Positions 11,049-22,750 are shown, counted from the stretch's first letter. The stretch: DNA of 64,000 nucleotides from Brienomyrus brachyistius (GCF_023856365.1 NC_064549.1:5101608-5165607); one strand, 5' to 3'. The notes: a model not told the origin generated them from the letters alone. Program-made: numbers and translations.

Positions 11049-12425
11049 CGTCTGCAAAGAAAAAGAATTTGTTTCATGGGGTGCATTATTAAACAATATA
11101 AAATTTGTGTGGATTTGAGATTCAATAAATGTCTTTATTAGATCAGTTGGTTCTACATTATTAATCCATTTTAATAATTCAAATAACCTGAAGATGCATT
11201 TTCTAGAGAAAAGGACTTTCAGGTATCACATTAAACGTAATATAGTGATGAATTTCCTGATAAGGGCTGGAAGTAAATATTGCACACGCTACAGCCCTTG
11301 GGAAGGAGAACTTGGAGCCCTGACATCTCTACATGGAAGCACACGGCCTGCAGAACCACTCTCACCCCCATTCCTGGTTCCTTTCAGGTTCCTCTAAGGC
11401 TTGGTCTCCTCATTCTTAGTCCTGTAAATAATGATTGTGTCATTTACTTAATTGTTCATTTTGAGACAGTAGCCCTAACGGTAACAGTCAGTGGTTTGAT
11501 CTTCATTTCGCCCCTGCTGAGCGACGTCACAGCCTTCCCTAGAGCTTGGGCCATGAAAAGCCTGAAAGATCAATTCAGTAACATCCAGTTGGCCTGTGAA
11601 ATCCCACAGGCGATTCAACGGGAATACATTTTTTCAAGATATTACTTTATGTTTGTATGTCGCTAAAACATGTATTTACTTGCAGAGATTGTGCATCTTA
11701 TTTATTAATATAATAAAACAATAATTCTGTAACACACAAATTCCGTATTTAAAATATACCTGAAAGTCAGAACAGATTCCAGTCTTTCTTTGAAATGTTC
11801 CAGAAAAAGAACTCCTCATAAATCCAGAGAAACTTACATGCATTGTCCAAGTTCAACATGTCTTTAGCAGAGGAGTATGTCTTCAGAATGTTAATAGCAA
11901 TTAATATCACATCGTACATTAAAACTTCTTGAATATAAACATGAAGCACTTCTTTAGCTGACCTCTGTCTTTGCTCAGATTTAATAATCTTTCCTGACCC
12001 AGTGTCTTTCTGAAGCGACTTCAGTTACTTGCCTTTTTCAGTGGTACAACCGGCAAACCCAGAAGTACAGATTCTTTATACTATACTAATGGCTGCTTCT
12101 ATAAAACATAAAAAGCCAAATGATTTATGCTGGTGACTTACTATTTTTTACAGCTGTATGTAACATAATATCAAAGACGTGTTTTAAAGTGGTACCAATA
12201 TTAATAAAATATTATATTTTGCAACATAATAATAATATCATTCTAAAATTTTACTATTGTATTAATAATTATTATGTTGTACTGATATACTCAAATCTGC
12301 ACTCATAGGCAAGTTCGCACACAAAATTATTTGTGGAAACTTCTAAATACTCATGAATGTGAACTGAATAAATAAGCACCAGTAGATAAATAAATAAACA
12401 ATAGCTATTATTATTAGTATCTGGT

Positions 12426-12570
12426 ACCTGTGACTGCCCATCCCTGATCTGTCGGACATTATCTGTTCATAGACTGTTATCTTTCCTCTTATAGGATGCA
12501 GAAAGAGAACCGGGAATTATGGGAATTATGCAATTACGCTAATGGCGATGAAGAGGGAGGGGCCCTGCAC
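12426..12570 (-). promoter_or_regulatory. OR-3 promoter and putative noncoding exon 1
   Basis: Near-identical to the OR-2 module: GTAATTGCATAATTCCC, a second ATAATTCCC, CCTATAAGAGG (TATA 12488-12493), leader, and CACAG|GTACC donor (exon end 12428). The inferred intron is 11052-12427 (1376 bp), matching OR-2 almost to the base and holding no other gene. Confidence 0.7.
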
Positions 12571-13589
12571 TAAGGTAGGAAAATAATGGCTTCCCATTAA
12601 GTAAAGCTTTTCATTCTGAAACAGCAGGACAGTCTGAGATTTCATTGTCACCATCATTCTCCAGAAACCCCATTAAGGAACACAGCAAATCTGGTGACCA
12701 TTTCAGAGAGGCCTTCAAACCACCCAAAGAGAAGCTGTTAGGCAGGGAGCTCTCGAAAGGTGCTGAAGGTGTGAAGCTGACAGAAAGATCCCATCTGGGA
12801 CATGAAGAGGAATGAAGCCTTCAGCAGACTGTGAAAAGGGGCAGCTGTCACTAACTATTTGGGATCAGCAGACTGGCCTGTGACCTTCTGCTCATCGGTA
12901 CAAATTGGGCCTGTGTGTTGGTAATGTTTTAGTTGAACTTGCTTATAAAATAAAGAGACTCCAGGCCTTGTGTTCACAATCAAGCTCTTTATGGCTCAGT
13001 ATTATATTCATTATAATGTACGGAAGAAGACATAACTCAAAGGCAGCCAAACCACAAAAGGTAAAACCAAGGAACTGAGAACACCTAAGGGGAAAGTTAG
13101 GCTAATACCAAAAGACGGGAAACACTGCGAACAACACAGACGACACCAATGACCTGACTGGGGAGCCCAAGCGAAGCGGATGCTAATATACATGGACTAA
13201 CGATGGAGATGATAACAATAGACAGCAGTGACCTCTGCTGGCCATATAGGAAAATGACAGAGAGATCCTGATAGTCATGCTTCTCATTTAACTCTCCATT
13301 TATATTTTATTGTATTTTAAAATGTCATGGATTTATGAAAATATTAAACAATAATTAAGGAATATTGGATATTTAGTTTCATCTGCTCAGTTAATAGGAG
13401 ATCACTAGTGTGAATATAACAACAGGTGACATCACACAGGCCTCCTGATTGTAACATATGACTCTATAAGTGCTATCGAGTCTATGTCAACATTAAAGAA
13501 AGTGCTGATAGACAATTTTAAGGCATTCTGTCAGAATTATAAACAGCCCAGGACTCTTGATTATCTGTGGGAAACATCCCTGTCTCTAT

Positions 13590-13806
13590 GTTTCTCTCCT
13601 TAAATGCAAGGCTGCACACTGGTTAGTACCAGTCACCTTCACTCTTCCCTCACACCTTCAGGTTCTCCAGGTTTGGGTCCAGAGTTTGCATGTTCTCTGC
13701 TGGTAATGTGGGGCTGGAGACTGCCCCAGGCAGCACAGGGTACAAGGCTGGGGTACACCCTTGATGGGATGCTAGTCCATCACCGGACACACACACACAC
13801 ACACAA
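13590..13806 (+). mobile_element. Retroelement-like fragment with (CA)n tail, duplicate copy
   Basis: Paralogue of 8053-8288, carried by the tandem duplication. Its CA run is 13787-13805, about half as long as in the other copy. Confidence 0.5.
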
Positions 13807-14249
13807 ACTATGGACAATCTTGAGACATCCTGCTTACAGTCTGAAGACATGCAGTAGGCTAAGTGCTTTCTGTAGATTGTCCGTAGTGTGTGTGTGTGTG
13901 TCTGAAATTAAATATACCCTTATTATAAATACCCACTAAACTGCAGAATATGGCCTCCTTCTACTACAGACGGCAGTAATGCTCGGGACCCCAACCATTG
14001 TGGGTAAACTACTTTTATCTCTGGCTGCCAAAAGCCAGCAGTGATCCAGTGTCTAACAGCACAGCGGTGCCAGTTAATCACTGTCCTACACTTAGAATTT
14101 CTACAACAGTAAACCCCTACTGGACCTCACATGACAGGAACAAATGAACAACCAGACATGAGGCATGTAGAAGACCTAAAGGCCTCTATGAAACCAACTT
14201 AAAGGAGCAAACTATTCATTAGATGCAAAATGATGTAATTTTCCAGGTG

Positions 14250-14710
14250 CTGTCCATGTGTGCCTGACCTTGTCATGCTTCTTTAATTAAACTCCAATAA
14301 CAATGAGATTCTCTTGATACTCATGGCCTACAAACCCTATGGGTGATGTGAGAGCTTCAAGTTCATAAACATGTTTATCAGACCATTAGCCATCAGGTCA
14401 TTAGTCCGTCATATTCCCTCCATCCCCCGGATACCAATTTAAAACCATTTACCCAGGAGACCAAAAAGGACAAGTCACACAAATGAAGTCCTCTGTGGGT
14501 CTGGCCGGGAGGATGGAGTGAGCTAACCTTGGTGGACCTCGGGGACCCTGCAATGTAATGACCTCCCTTCTGACATGACTGTGGCTTTGAGCGTCACTGA
14601 ACTGACCCCAAGGAGAAGCTGCTAGACCATTTTCTCACAGGTCAGGAGGTTGCAGATGGAGTGGAGGCGAAGGCCTCGATGATTTGGCTGAAATCACTTC
14701 TGTATGAATT
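14250..14710 (-). repeat. Conserved distal block, copy 3 (OR-3)
   Basis: Near-identical to copy 2, with TTTAATTAAACTCC and AACAATGAGATTC near 14283-14311. About 1.8-1.9 kb upstream of the OR-3 TATA box. Confidence 0.75.
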
Positions 14711-15637
14711 ATTTACTTTTCTCTTTGTCTCAGTTTCCTAGAAACTCTTAGTAAATTGAGATAAACATTTATTAGTCAGCAAAGAAACATGCGAATGAGG
14801 CAGATCATACACCCCAAGCAAAGAGCTGTCAGAGAGCCAACTTAGGCTGTCGAGCGTCTGGAGGAGTAGCTGTATACCAACAAGAGTCTAACAGAAGAGC
14901 CGCAGTCACACACTAAACAGTTCCTTGTTAGAATAGCTAAGGCTTCAGACTGCCTACTATTATTGGAATGATTAGCAACGCTGTGAAGCAGGAAAGCGAT
15001 TGCATCTGCGAGAACCGGCAGCACCAAAGGAGAAACGATCATATGAAAGTGACTTTATGTGAGAAATAAAATGGCAAACAGACTTGGGTTGACAAGAGTG
15101 GAAGTGCGACACAGACATGAAGGAAAAGACACTATTTGATGTTAGGTTCTATTTTATTCATTTATTTTGAAATTCCTCGTCGCTCACCATGCAAACTTAA
15201 TACTTTGCCATCTGTCTCAGTAATATGTGATTGCTCAAGAATCCAAATACAAATAATAAGAATAATCAAAAATAGAAAATGAGCAAAAAGGTGACAAGCT
15301 AAAGAGGAACATAGCAGCAGATCGGAAAGCAATAACCAATTGATAACCAACTTAACCATTTCAAGGGGGTTCTGAGTCAAGTGATCAAAAGAGGGACATT
15401 AAAAGAGAGTGTATGAACCCAGAGAAGCACGGAGGGGGCTTTCTGTACTGATATCAGCTCATCCCCGCTAACCTGTATCACTCTCTGACAAAAGGGGGCG
15501 CTATCCTGAATGGCTCGGGGATTGCTCCATCAGCACTGGGATGGAAGTGAAGAAGGTCTCCCTGGCAACGTGGCATCAGAGGGAGACAAGTGGAGAACAC
15601 GCTTATGCTACAGTATGATACGTGCAAGACTGAATTA

Positions 15638-16555
15638 CTATTTTATGATATTATGTTTCATATACCTCAACACCTCATTTCGGACCTTACTTAATTTCAG
15701 GCCGTAAATCAGGGGATTGAGGAGAGGAGGCACAATTAGGAACTCTAACGCCAGGAAGTGGCGTAAGCCCTGTGGAAAATCTCTGGATCCGTAACGACTG
15801 TACATCATATCAAACAGCGAGGCCACTGTCACGTTAATTAACGAGAGTAAATGTGGAGTACACGTCTGAATGAATTTACTGCGGTTCGCTGCTGACTTCA
15901 AGCTGGTTTTGATCAGTTTCACATAAGAAAAAAGAATGAACATCACCTGACCAAAATATGTAACAATAACCAAATACCCCAACACATTATTCGCTAAATT
16001 TGAAGTGCAAGACATTTTAGCGATAGCCCAGTTTTCACAGTAGAGCTTCTCAATGTGTGATCCACAGAGAGTCATACCGGAGCTCAGGACAATTATTACA
16101 AACATAATAAAAATAGGAAGAAACCATGAAAACGCCATCAGTTTAAAGACGGTCCCCCACGTCATGACTGTGTGATACTCCAACGGCCTGCATATGGCCA
16201 CAGACCTGTCATAAGACATCACTGTTAACGTGGAAAAGTCGCACAGGAAAGCCGAGTAAATCACAAACACCTGGACGAAACATCCTGACCGCGAGATTTC
16301 ATGGACGTCAGAGAGCAGATCATACAGGAACTTGGGGTAGAACCCTGAGGTTCCATACAGTCCGTTGAGACAGAGGTTACACAGGAACACGTACATGGGC
16401 TCGTGGAGCGGCTTCCTCAGGGCGACGGTGACAATTATTATCAGGTTCACGGCGATGATGACAAGGTAGTAAAGAAACGTTATGCAGAAGAAAACGTATC
16501 TGCTCTCCCAGCTGGCATTGATCCCAGACAGAGTAAACACTGTAGAGTTGGGCAT
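15638..16555 (-). CDS. OR-4: odorant receptor, fish type I, start codon displaced
   Basis: Seven-helix receptor of the OR-2 subgroup with intact landmarks: NST/NAS sites, LHEPMYVFLCNL, MSYDRSVAIC, CGSHIEKLYCENW, QTCTPHLL and NPLIY. The tail is shorter and different (RYMKHNIIK). The codon that is ATG in OR-2, OR-3, OR-5 and OR-6 is ATA here (16577-16579), just after the conserved CTTTGCAG acceptor. The first usable ATG is eight codons downstream (16555), giving 305 residues beginning MPNSTVF. That keeps the glycosylation site and all seven helices, so the protein may still work. TM4-TM5 (FSWFLPIFIMFVIIVLSS) differs from OR-2/OR-3. Either a functional receptor with a trimmed N terminus or an early pseudogene. 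Confidence 0.92.
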   Translation of the reverse strand: MPNSTVFTLSGINASWESRYVFFCITFLYYLVIIAVNLIIIVTVALRKPLHEPMYVFLCNLCLNGLYGTSGFYPKFLYDLLSDVHEISRSGCFVQVFVIYSAFLCDFSTLTVMSYDRSVAICRPLEYHTVMTWGTVFKLMAFSWFLPIFIMFVIIVLSSGMTLCGSHIEKLYCENWAIAKMSCTSNLANNVLGYLVIVTYFGQVMFILFSYVKLIKTSLKSAANRSKFIQTCTPHLLSLINVTVASLFDMMYSRYGSRDFPQGLRHFLALEFLIVPPLLNPLIYGLKLSKVRNEVLRYMKHNIIK

Positions 16556-17918
16556 GACCTCCAGGGGCAGTGTGGGTATCCTCTGCAAAGACAAACAATT
16601 TGTTTTATGGGGTTTATTGTTAGCCTTTTATATATATCAATTGGTTGCACATCGTTAATCAATTTTATGAAATTAAAATAATCTTGAAGATTCATATATG
16701 TATATATATGTATATACTCTGTGATTCTGAGGTGTTTTCAATTATCTTTCAAACATTCAGAGTAAAACCATGACCCACTCTGCGCTTTACACAACTTCAT
16801 AAGGTTTGGGAATAAATCCTGCACACACTACAGCCCTTGGAAGGACATTTTGTAGCCCTGAATTCTCTACATCGAAGCACATGGCCTGCAGAGCCACTCT
16901 CACTCTCATCTCCATACCTGCCTATGTCTGGGTCCTTTCAGGTTTCTCTAAGGCTTGGTGTCCGCATTCCTGGTCCTACAGATATGATGTAAAGGCACAG
17001 CTGGGTTGTGTCATTTAGTTTATCATTAATTTTGAGACAGTAGCTTGAACAGTCGCACTCAAACGTTAGATCCTCATTTCAACCCTGCTGAGCCAAGTCA
17101 CAGCACCCCCTATAGCTTTATCAGTGAAATGACTGAAAGATTAATTCGGCAACATCCAGCTGCTTTCCAAAATTCCAAATGTTATTCAATGCAAACGCAT
17201 TTCTCAAGGATTTACCTCATAGCTGTGCATTTCTAAAATATGTATATCCTTAAAGAAGATATTTGTTTGACATGTTTGCTAATATAATTCATCCTTTATT
17301 TTTGCATGAGGCCAGGAAATTCCTTTTTCAAAATGGACATGAACAGAATCTACTCTTTTTCTAAAAAAATGGAAAAAAACAAAAGAAGCATCTTTTTTCA
17401 TTATGAGTTTAGACAGACCTGCATGCATTTTCAGACCAAGCTGAACGTCGCGGTAGAAGCGGAAAAATTAACATCAAACATCATAGATGAAAACCTGTTG
17501 AATATAAACATGAAGCATTTGCTTAGCTGACCTCTGTCTTTGCTCAGATTTAATAATCTTTCCTGACCCAGTGTCTTTCTGAAGCGACTTCAGTTACTTG
17601 CCTTTTTCAGTGGTACAACCGGCAAACCCAGAAGTCCAGATTCTTTATACTATACTAATGGCTGCTTCTATAAAATATAAAAAGCCAAATGATTTATGCT
17701 GGTCACTTACTATTTTTTACAGCTATATGCTAACATATCGCACCAAATATTATAGAATTAAAATAAATATTGTATTAATACATCAAAATCAGCCCTCATA
17801 AGCATGTTTACCTATATAATGATTGGGGCTTAAATCTAAATACTAATGCATGTGAACTGAATAAATAAACCCCAATAGATAAATAAATAAACAATAGCTA
17901 TTATTATTAGTATCTGGT

Positions 17919-18062
17919 ACCTGTGACTGCCCATCCCTGATCTGTCTGACATTATCTGTTCATAGACTGTTATCTTTCCTCTTATAGGATGCAGAAAGAG
18001 AACCGGGAATTATGGGAATTATGCAATTACGCTAATGGCGATGAAGAGGGAGGGGCCCTGCA
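17919..18062 (-). promoter_or_regulatory. OR-4 promoter and putative noncoding exon 1
   Basis: Same module as OR-2/OR-3: GTAATTGCATAATTCCC, ATAATTCCC, TATAAG (17981-17986), and CACAG|GTACC donor (exon end 17921). The inferred intron is 16583-17920. Its gene-proximal part (16600-17450) is diverged from the OR-2/OR-3 introns, while 17510-17700 is again near-identical. Confidence 0.7.
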
Positions 18063-18504
18063 CTGAGGTAGGAAAATAATGACTTCACAACAAGTAGAGC
18101 TTTTCATTCTAAAACAGCAGGACAGTCTGAGATGTCATTGTCACCATCATTCTCCAAAAACCCCATTAAGGAACACAGCAGATCTGGTGACAATTTCAGA
18201 GAGGCCTTCAAACCACCCAAAGAGAAGCTGTTAGGCAGGGAGCTCTCGAAAGGTGCTGAAGGTGTGAAGCTGACAGAAAGATCCCATCTGGGACATGAAG
18301 AGGAATGAAGCCTTCAGCAGACTGTGAAAAGGAGCAGCTGTCACTAACTATTTGGGATCAGCAGACTGGCCTGTGACCTTCTGCTCATCGGTACAAATTG
18401 GGCCTGTGTGTTAAGCTCGGATCGGGTTGAATTTGCTTAGAAAGTATAGACACTCCAGGCCTTGTGTTCACAGTCAAACTCTTTATGGCTATGTATTATA
18501 TTAA

Positions 18505-18822
18505 TAAAACTGTTGTCTAATCATGCATAAACTGTACTCTGATGTCTTGCCTAAAGCTACCCACTACGACCCTATCAAATCTGGCCTCCTAATCATCCCC
18601 TCTATCTAACTGGTGAATTCTCTCCTGCCCCTTCACCACCTTAGCTACTGTGTAGTGAACGTATTTGAACAAAATGGCTGCTGTCGCATCACCCAGGTGG
18701 GGGCTACACAGTGGTGCTGGTTGAAGTGGCTTCCCATTGGATCTGTAAAGCGCTTTGGTTGTCTTGAAAAGCGCTACATAAATGTAACATTCATTCATTC
18801 ATTTATTCATTCATCCATGTAA
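18505..18822 (+). mobile_element. Retroelement (SINE/LINE) 3' tail with (ATTC)n
   Basis: Typical fish tail: CTAACTGGTGAATTCTCTCC, GTAGTGAACGTA, CAAAATGGCTGC, ATCTGTAAAGCGCTTTGG, AAAGCGCTACATAAATGTAA, ending in (ATTC)n. It interrupts the tandem unit exactly where OR-2 and OR-3 units continue uninterrupted. Family name not assigned. Confidence 0.65.
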
Positions 18823-19429
18823 TCAAAAAGTTTTATCCTGGGTTACTCTGAAAGTATTACGTTTTGGTTCAGAGTGAAAATGTTCAGATGAATGAATAAT
18901 TATTAACTCTTTCTCCTGATTTTCTGATTGGACCATTTCCTGTACCATACTTTCCTGTTCTTAATACCAATTGAACGCGGTAGATGTCAAGGCTGTATTC
19001 TGCATAGTCAGTGTAGTTCCCCCATGCACTACAGACAGGAGTGATCCTCTGGACCAAAAGCATTGTGGGTAAACTACATTCATCTCTAGCTGCCAGAACC
19101 CGGCCAGGATCCAGTGTCTGACAGTACAGAACAGTGCCAGTTAGTCACAGTCCCACAATTTCTAACATAGTCAACCCCCACTGGACCTCACACAACAACA
19201 AGAAGTGAACAGCGACTTATTACACATGTACAAGACCTAAAGGCCTTCAAGAAACCAACATACTTTGACAAATGACTCATTAGACAGGTACAAGACCTTC
19301 AAGCCTTTATGAAATTATCATAAACAATGTGGACACGCACAAGACGAACAGGCCTTTTTGAAACTAACATAAATGAACAAAGCATTGCTTAGATAAACAT
19401 GATGCAATATTTACTTTTTCAGGCGCCAG

Positions 19430-19880
19430 TAATGTGTGCCTGGCCTTGTCATGTACAGTATCTTCTTTAATTAAGCACCAATAACAATGAGATTCTCTTG
19501 ACACCCATGGCCTGCAAACCCTATGGGTGATGGGAGAGCTTCAAGTTCATAAACACGTTAATCAGACCATTAGCCATAAGCCATTAGGTCATTAGTCCGT
19601 CATTTTCCCTCCATCCCCTGGAAACCAATTTAAAACCATTTACCCAGGAGACCAGAAGGACAAGACACACAAATGAAGTCCTCTGCGGGTCTGGCCGGGA
19701 GGATGGAGTGAGCGAGCCTTGGTGGACCTCGGGGAGACCCTGCAAGGTAATGACCTCCCTTCTGAAATGACTGTGGCTTTGAGCGTCAGTGACCCCAAGG
19801 AGAAGCTGCTAGACCATTTTCTCACAGGTCAGGCTAGACATGGAGTGGAGGTGAAGGCCTGAGTTTCTTGGCTGAAATCA
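19430..19880 (-). repeat. Conserved distal block, copy 4 (OR-4)
   Basis: Contains TTTAATTAAGCACC, AACAATGAGATTC, AACCCTATGGGTGATG and the CCCTCCATCCCC to TCACAGGTCAG part. About 1.5 kb upstream of the OR-4 TATA box. Confidence 0.75.
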
Positions 19881-20739
19881 GTAATTTATACGTAATCAAA
19901 CAGAACTTTTTATATCTGTAGTGTTCAATAATGCCCTGTAAGACCTGATTTTAGGTTTTGTGCTGTTTAAAAGGTTGGCATGTTGCCTGCCTGGGAGATA
20001 CACTTCCATGAAGTTCTGCATCAGAAAGCAGAACATCTCAGAATGGCAAGAAGAGCCAGCAGCTCCATGCAATGGTGCCCAGTGAAATGTGAGTGGAATC
20101 ATTAGGAGCAGAGAAACAGTGCAGGACCTAGCTGGACTGAGGCTACGCAGATGAATCGAAGAGCTTACTGACATGCAAGAGCAATAGGCCAAACAGTCTA
20201 GTCATGTCATACAACCTCCACCCTGCAAGGGGAGGCAGTGATACCCCTTCTGAAACAAGGCAGGAAGCAGGTAGGGCTCAGCATCTCCTGAAGGCAAAGA
20301 CAGACATTTGAGTGTGATTTAGATAACTGTGTACTACAGATTGTAGTCTTTCATTTTGAAAGGTACAGAGTTATACAGAGGGAATCCGTCTGCACATGTG
20401 CTGAAGCATGTGTATATGAAACCTTTAATTCTATTGGTGGAGGCTGGATAGCAGGTAATGAAACATTTTCACCCCTGTGACAGTGAGCTGGGTAATGACT
20501 CCCTAGGAATGTAAGAGAAGATGGAGTGAAGGAGACGTAAAAACAGGGTTAAATCTGCTTCCCCAGAAGTGGAAGGTTTTCATCAGTTTTATTATACTGT
20601 TCAAAAACAGGGATGTAGAAGTAAGAGATAAGAATCGTCACATGCAGTAGCTGCAATTTCACTGGTCAGAAAATGAAGAGAGAATAAAAGTAGACATTCG
20701 CAGGAAGTACACACCAGCACGGTGGCTTCTTGTGAACCA

Positions 20740-21684
20740 TTAAAACTTTATGGCGTTACTTCTCACATACCTCAAGACCTCATTTCGGACCTTATTCAGT
20801 TTCAGACCGTAAATGAGGGGATTGAAGAGAGGAGGTACAATCTGAAACTCTAACGCCAGGAAGTGGCGTAAGCCCTGTGGGAAATCTCTGGATCCGTACC
20901 TACTGTACATTGTATCAAACAGCAAGGCCATAAACACGTTGATCAATGACAGTAAATGTGGAGTACACGTCTGGATGAATTTACTGCGGATCTCTGCTGA
21001 CTTCAAGCTGGTTTTGAACAGTTTAACATAAGAAAAAAGAATGAACAACAAATGTCCCAAATATGTAACTAATCCCGAATACCCCAACACATCACTCGCT
21101 AAACTTGACGAGCAAGACATTTTAACAATAGCCCAGTTTTCACAGTAGAGCTTCTCAATGTGTGATCCACAGAGAGTTACACCAGAGCTTAGGACAATTA
21201 CAATAAACATAATAAAAATGGGAAGAAACCATGAAAATGCTGTCAGTTTAAAGACGGTCCCCCCCGTCATAACTGTGTGATACTCCAACGGCCTGCATAT
21301 GGCCACAGACCTGTCATAAGACATCACTGTTAACGTGGAAAAGTCACACAGGACAGCAGAGTAAATCACAAACACCTGAATGAAACATCCTGACCGCGAG
21401 ATTTCTTGGACGTCAGAGAGCAGATCATACAGGAATTTGGGGTAGAACCCTGAGGTTCCATACAGTCCGTTGAGACAGAGGTTACACAGGAACACGTACA
21501 TGGGCTCGTGGAGCGGCTTCCTCAGGGCGACGGTGACAATTATTATCAGGTTCACGGCGATGATGACAAGGTAGTAAAGAAACGTTATGCAGAAGAAAAC
21601 GTATCTGCTCTCCCAGCTGGCGTTGATCCCAGACAGAGTAAACACTGTAGAGTTGGGCATGACCTCCAGGGGCAGTTTGGGCAT
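20740..21684 (-). CDS. OR-5: odorant receptor, fish type I (delta-like)
   Basis: Complete 314-residue receptor, starting MPKLPLEV at the conserved ATG three bases after TTTTTCTTTGCAG. All landmarks are present (NST, NAS, LHEPMYVFLCNL, MSYDRSVAIC, CGSHIEKLYCENW, QTCTPHLL, NPLIY). TM1-TM3 is almost the same as in OR-2 to OR-4. TM5 and TM6 are clearly its own: SDVLGYSGLVTYLGHLLFIL, KLFKTSLKSAEIR and INVFMALLFDTMYS. The tail RYVRSNAIKF resembles OR-6. It belongs to the OR-2 subgroup in the third intracellular loop (RSKFIQTC) but has diverged more than OR-3. An upstream TTG would lengthen the frame by three codons, but those bases are the splice acceptor. Confidence 0.97.
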   Translation of the reverse strand: MPKLPLEVMPNSTVFTLSGINASWESRYVFFCITFLYYLVIIAVNLIIIVTVALRKPLHEPMYVFLCNLCLNGLYGTSGFYPKFLYDLLSDVQEISRSGCFIQVFVIYSAVLCDFSTLTVMSYDRSVAICRPLEYHTVMTGGTVFKLTAFSWFLPIFIMFIVIVLSSGVTLCGSHIEKLYCENWAIVKMSCSSSLASDVLGYSGLVTYLGHLLFILFSYVKLFKTSLKSAEIRSKFIQTCTPHLLSLINVFMALLFDTMYSRYGSRDFPQGLRHFLALEFQIVPPLFNPLIYGLKLNKVRNEVLRYVRSNAIKF

Positions 21685-22612
21685 CCTCTGCAAAGAAAAA
21701 GAATGTATTTCATTGGGTGTATTGTTAAACTTTTAAAAATGTGAAGATATTGCGTGGATGTAACATTCAATATCTTTGGTAGATCAATTGGCTCCTCAAT
21801 ATCCTTATTTTGACCCTGCAAAATGAGGGCACAGCACCCCCTACAGCTTGAGCAATGGAAGGACTGAGAGAACACTAACAACTGGCTGGCTCATGAAATC
21901 CCAAAGGTGATTCAATGCAAATACACCATTTTCAAGATTTTACCTTATAACTGCATGTTCCTCAAATATGTGTTTTTTAGAAATTATTTAGCATACTTGC
22001 TTATATATTTACCTTTTTGTTATTTTTTTTAATATTTCCTGCTGAGAAGTAATTCCTTTATTAAAATGGATATGAAGTCAAATTCCCTCAATTCTTTATG
22101 AATGTACATAGACTTACATGCATTGTCAGGCTGTGTCCAAGTTCAACATGTCTTTAGCAGAGGAGTATGTCTTCAGATTTTAATACCAATTAATATGAAG
22201 TTAGCTTAGCTGACCTCTGTCTTTGCTCAGATTTAATAATCTTTCCTGACCCAGTGTCTTTCTGAAGCGACTTCAGTTACTTGCCTTTCTCAGTGGTACA
22301 ACCGGCAAACCCAGAAGTCCAGATTCTTTATACTATACTAATGGCTGCTTCTATAAAATATAAAAAGACAAATGATGTATGCTGGTCAGTTACAGCTGGC
22401 TTATTAAATAATACCAAAGCATTAATGTTTCAAAGTGGTACCATATTTTTTTAAATTAAAATGATTATAAAACATTAGAGGAATATATGAAACTCAGCAT
22501 TCATATGGAATTTTACAAACATAATGTTTTCAGCATAACTATAAGTAATTTCTATTAAGTAAACGAATGCATAAATAAATACATATATACATATAAAACT
22601 ATAATGTATGGT

Positions 22613-22750
22613 ACCTGTTACTGCCCATCCCTGATCTTTCTGAAAGTAAGTGTTCATTGATTTTTATCGTCCATCTTATAGGAGGGAGAAAGGCTACTGG
22701 GAATTATGGGAATTATGGGAATTATGGCGATGAAGAAGGAGGGGCCCTGC
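22613..22750 (-). promoter_or_regulatory. OR-5 promoter and putative noncoding exon 1
   Basis: Same module, but with three tandem ATAATTCCC copies instead of two and without the GTAATTGC part. TATAAG lies at 22675-22680 and the donor is TAACAG|GTACC (exon end 22615). The inferred intron is 21688-22614 (927 bp), shorter than in OR-2/OR-3, with no other gene in it. Confidence 0.65.

Larger units (their letters stand above)
4400..15480. repeat. Tandem segmental duplication, about 5.54-kb units
   Basis: Bases 4411-9950 and 9955-15480 are near-identical paralogous units, each carrying one OR (OR-2, OR-3), its promoter and its distal block. The same anchor (tatcctgaatggct) recurs at 4441, 9984 and 15502, and the two start codons are also 5543 bp apart. 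A third, partly diverged unit continues from 15480 through OR-4 to about 18470. Confidence 0.9.
12571..15637. other. Intergenic OR-3 / OR-4
   Basis: Duplicate of the OR-2/OR-3 interval: conserved flank (12580-12900), CTCF-like motif (13226-13243), retroelement-like repeat with a short CA tail (13590-13806) and distal block (14250-14710). No further gene is recognised. Confidence 0.6.
18063..20739. other. Intergenic OR-4 / OR-5
   Basis: Shared promoter flank to about 18470, a retroelement 3' tail (18505-18822), the distal block (19430-19880), then a 600-700 bp stretch (19890-20560) related to 24080-24560, 29490-30060 and 34110-34790. No coding gene is recognised. Confidence 0.6.

Noticed and set aside
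5506..11096. N-terminal extensions of OR-2 (to 5553) and OR-3 (to 11096), and TTG or GTG starts for OR-4 to OR-7
   Set aside because: The added codons translate the polypyrimidine tract and CAG of the splice acceptor; they are not conserved between receptors.
5737..11666. 128-codon frames in the OR-2 and OR-3 introns (5737-6123, 11280-11666)
   Set aside because: Shared only through the tandem duplication, no recognisable domain, and absent from OR-4 and OR-5 introns.
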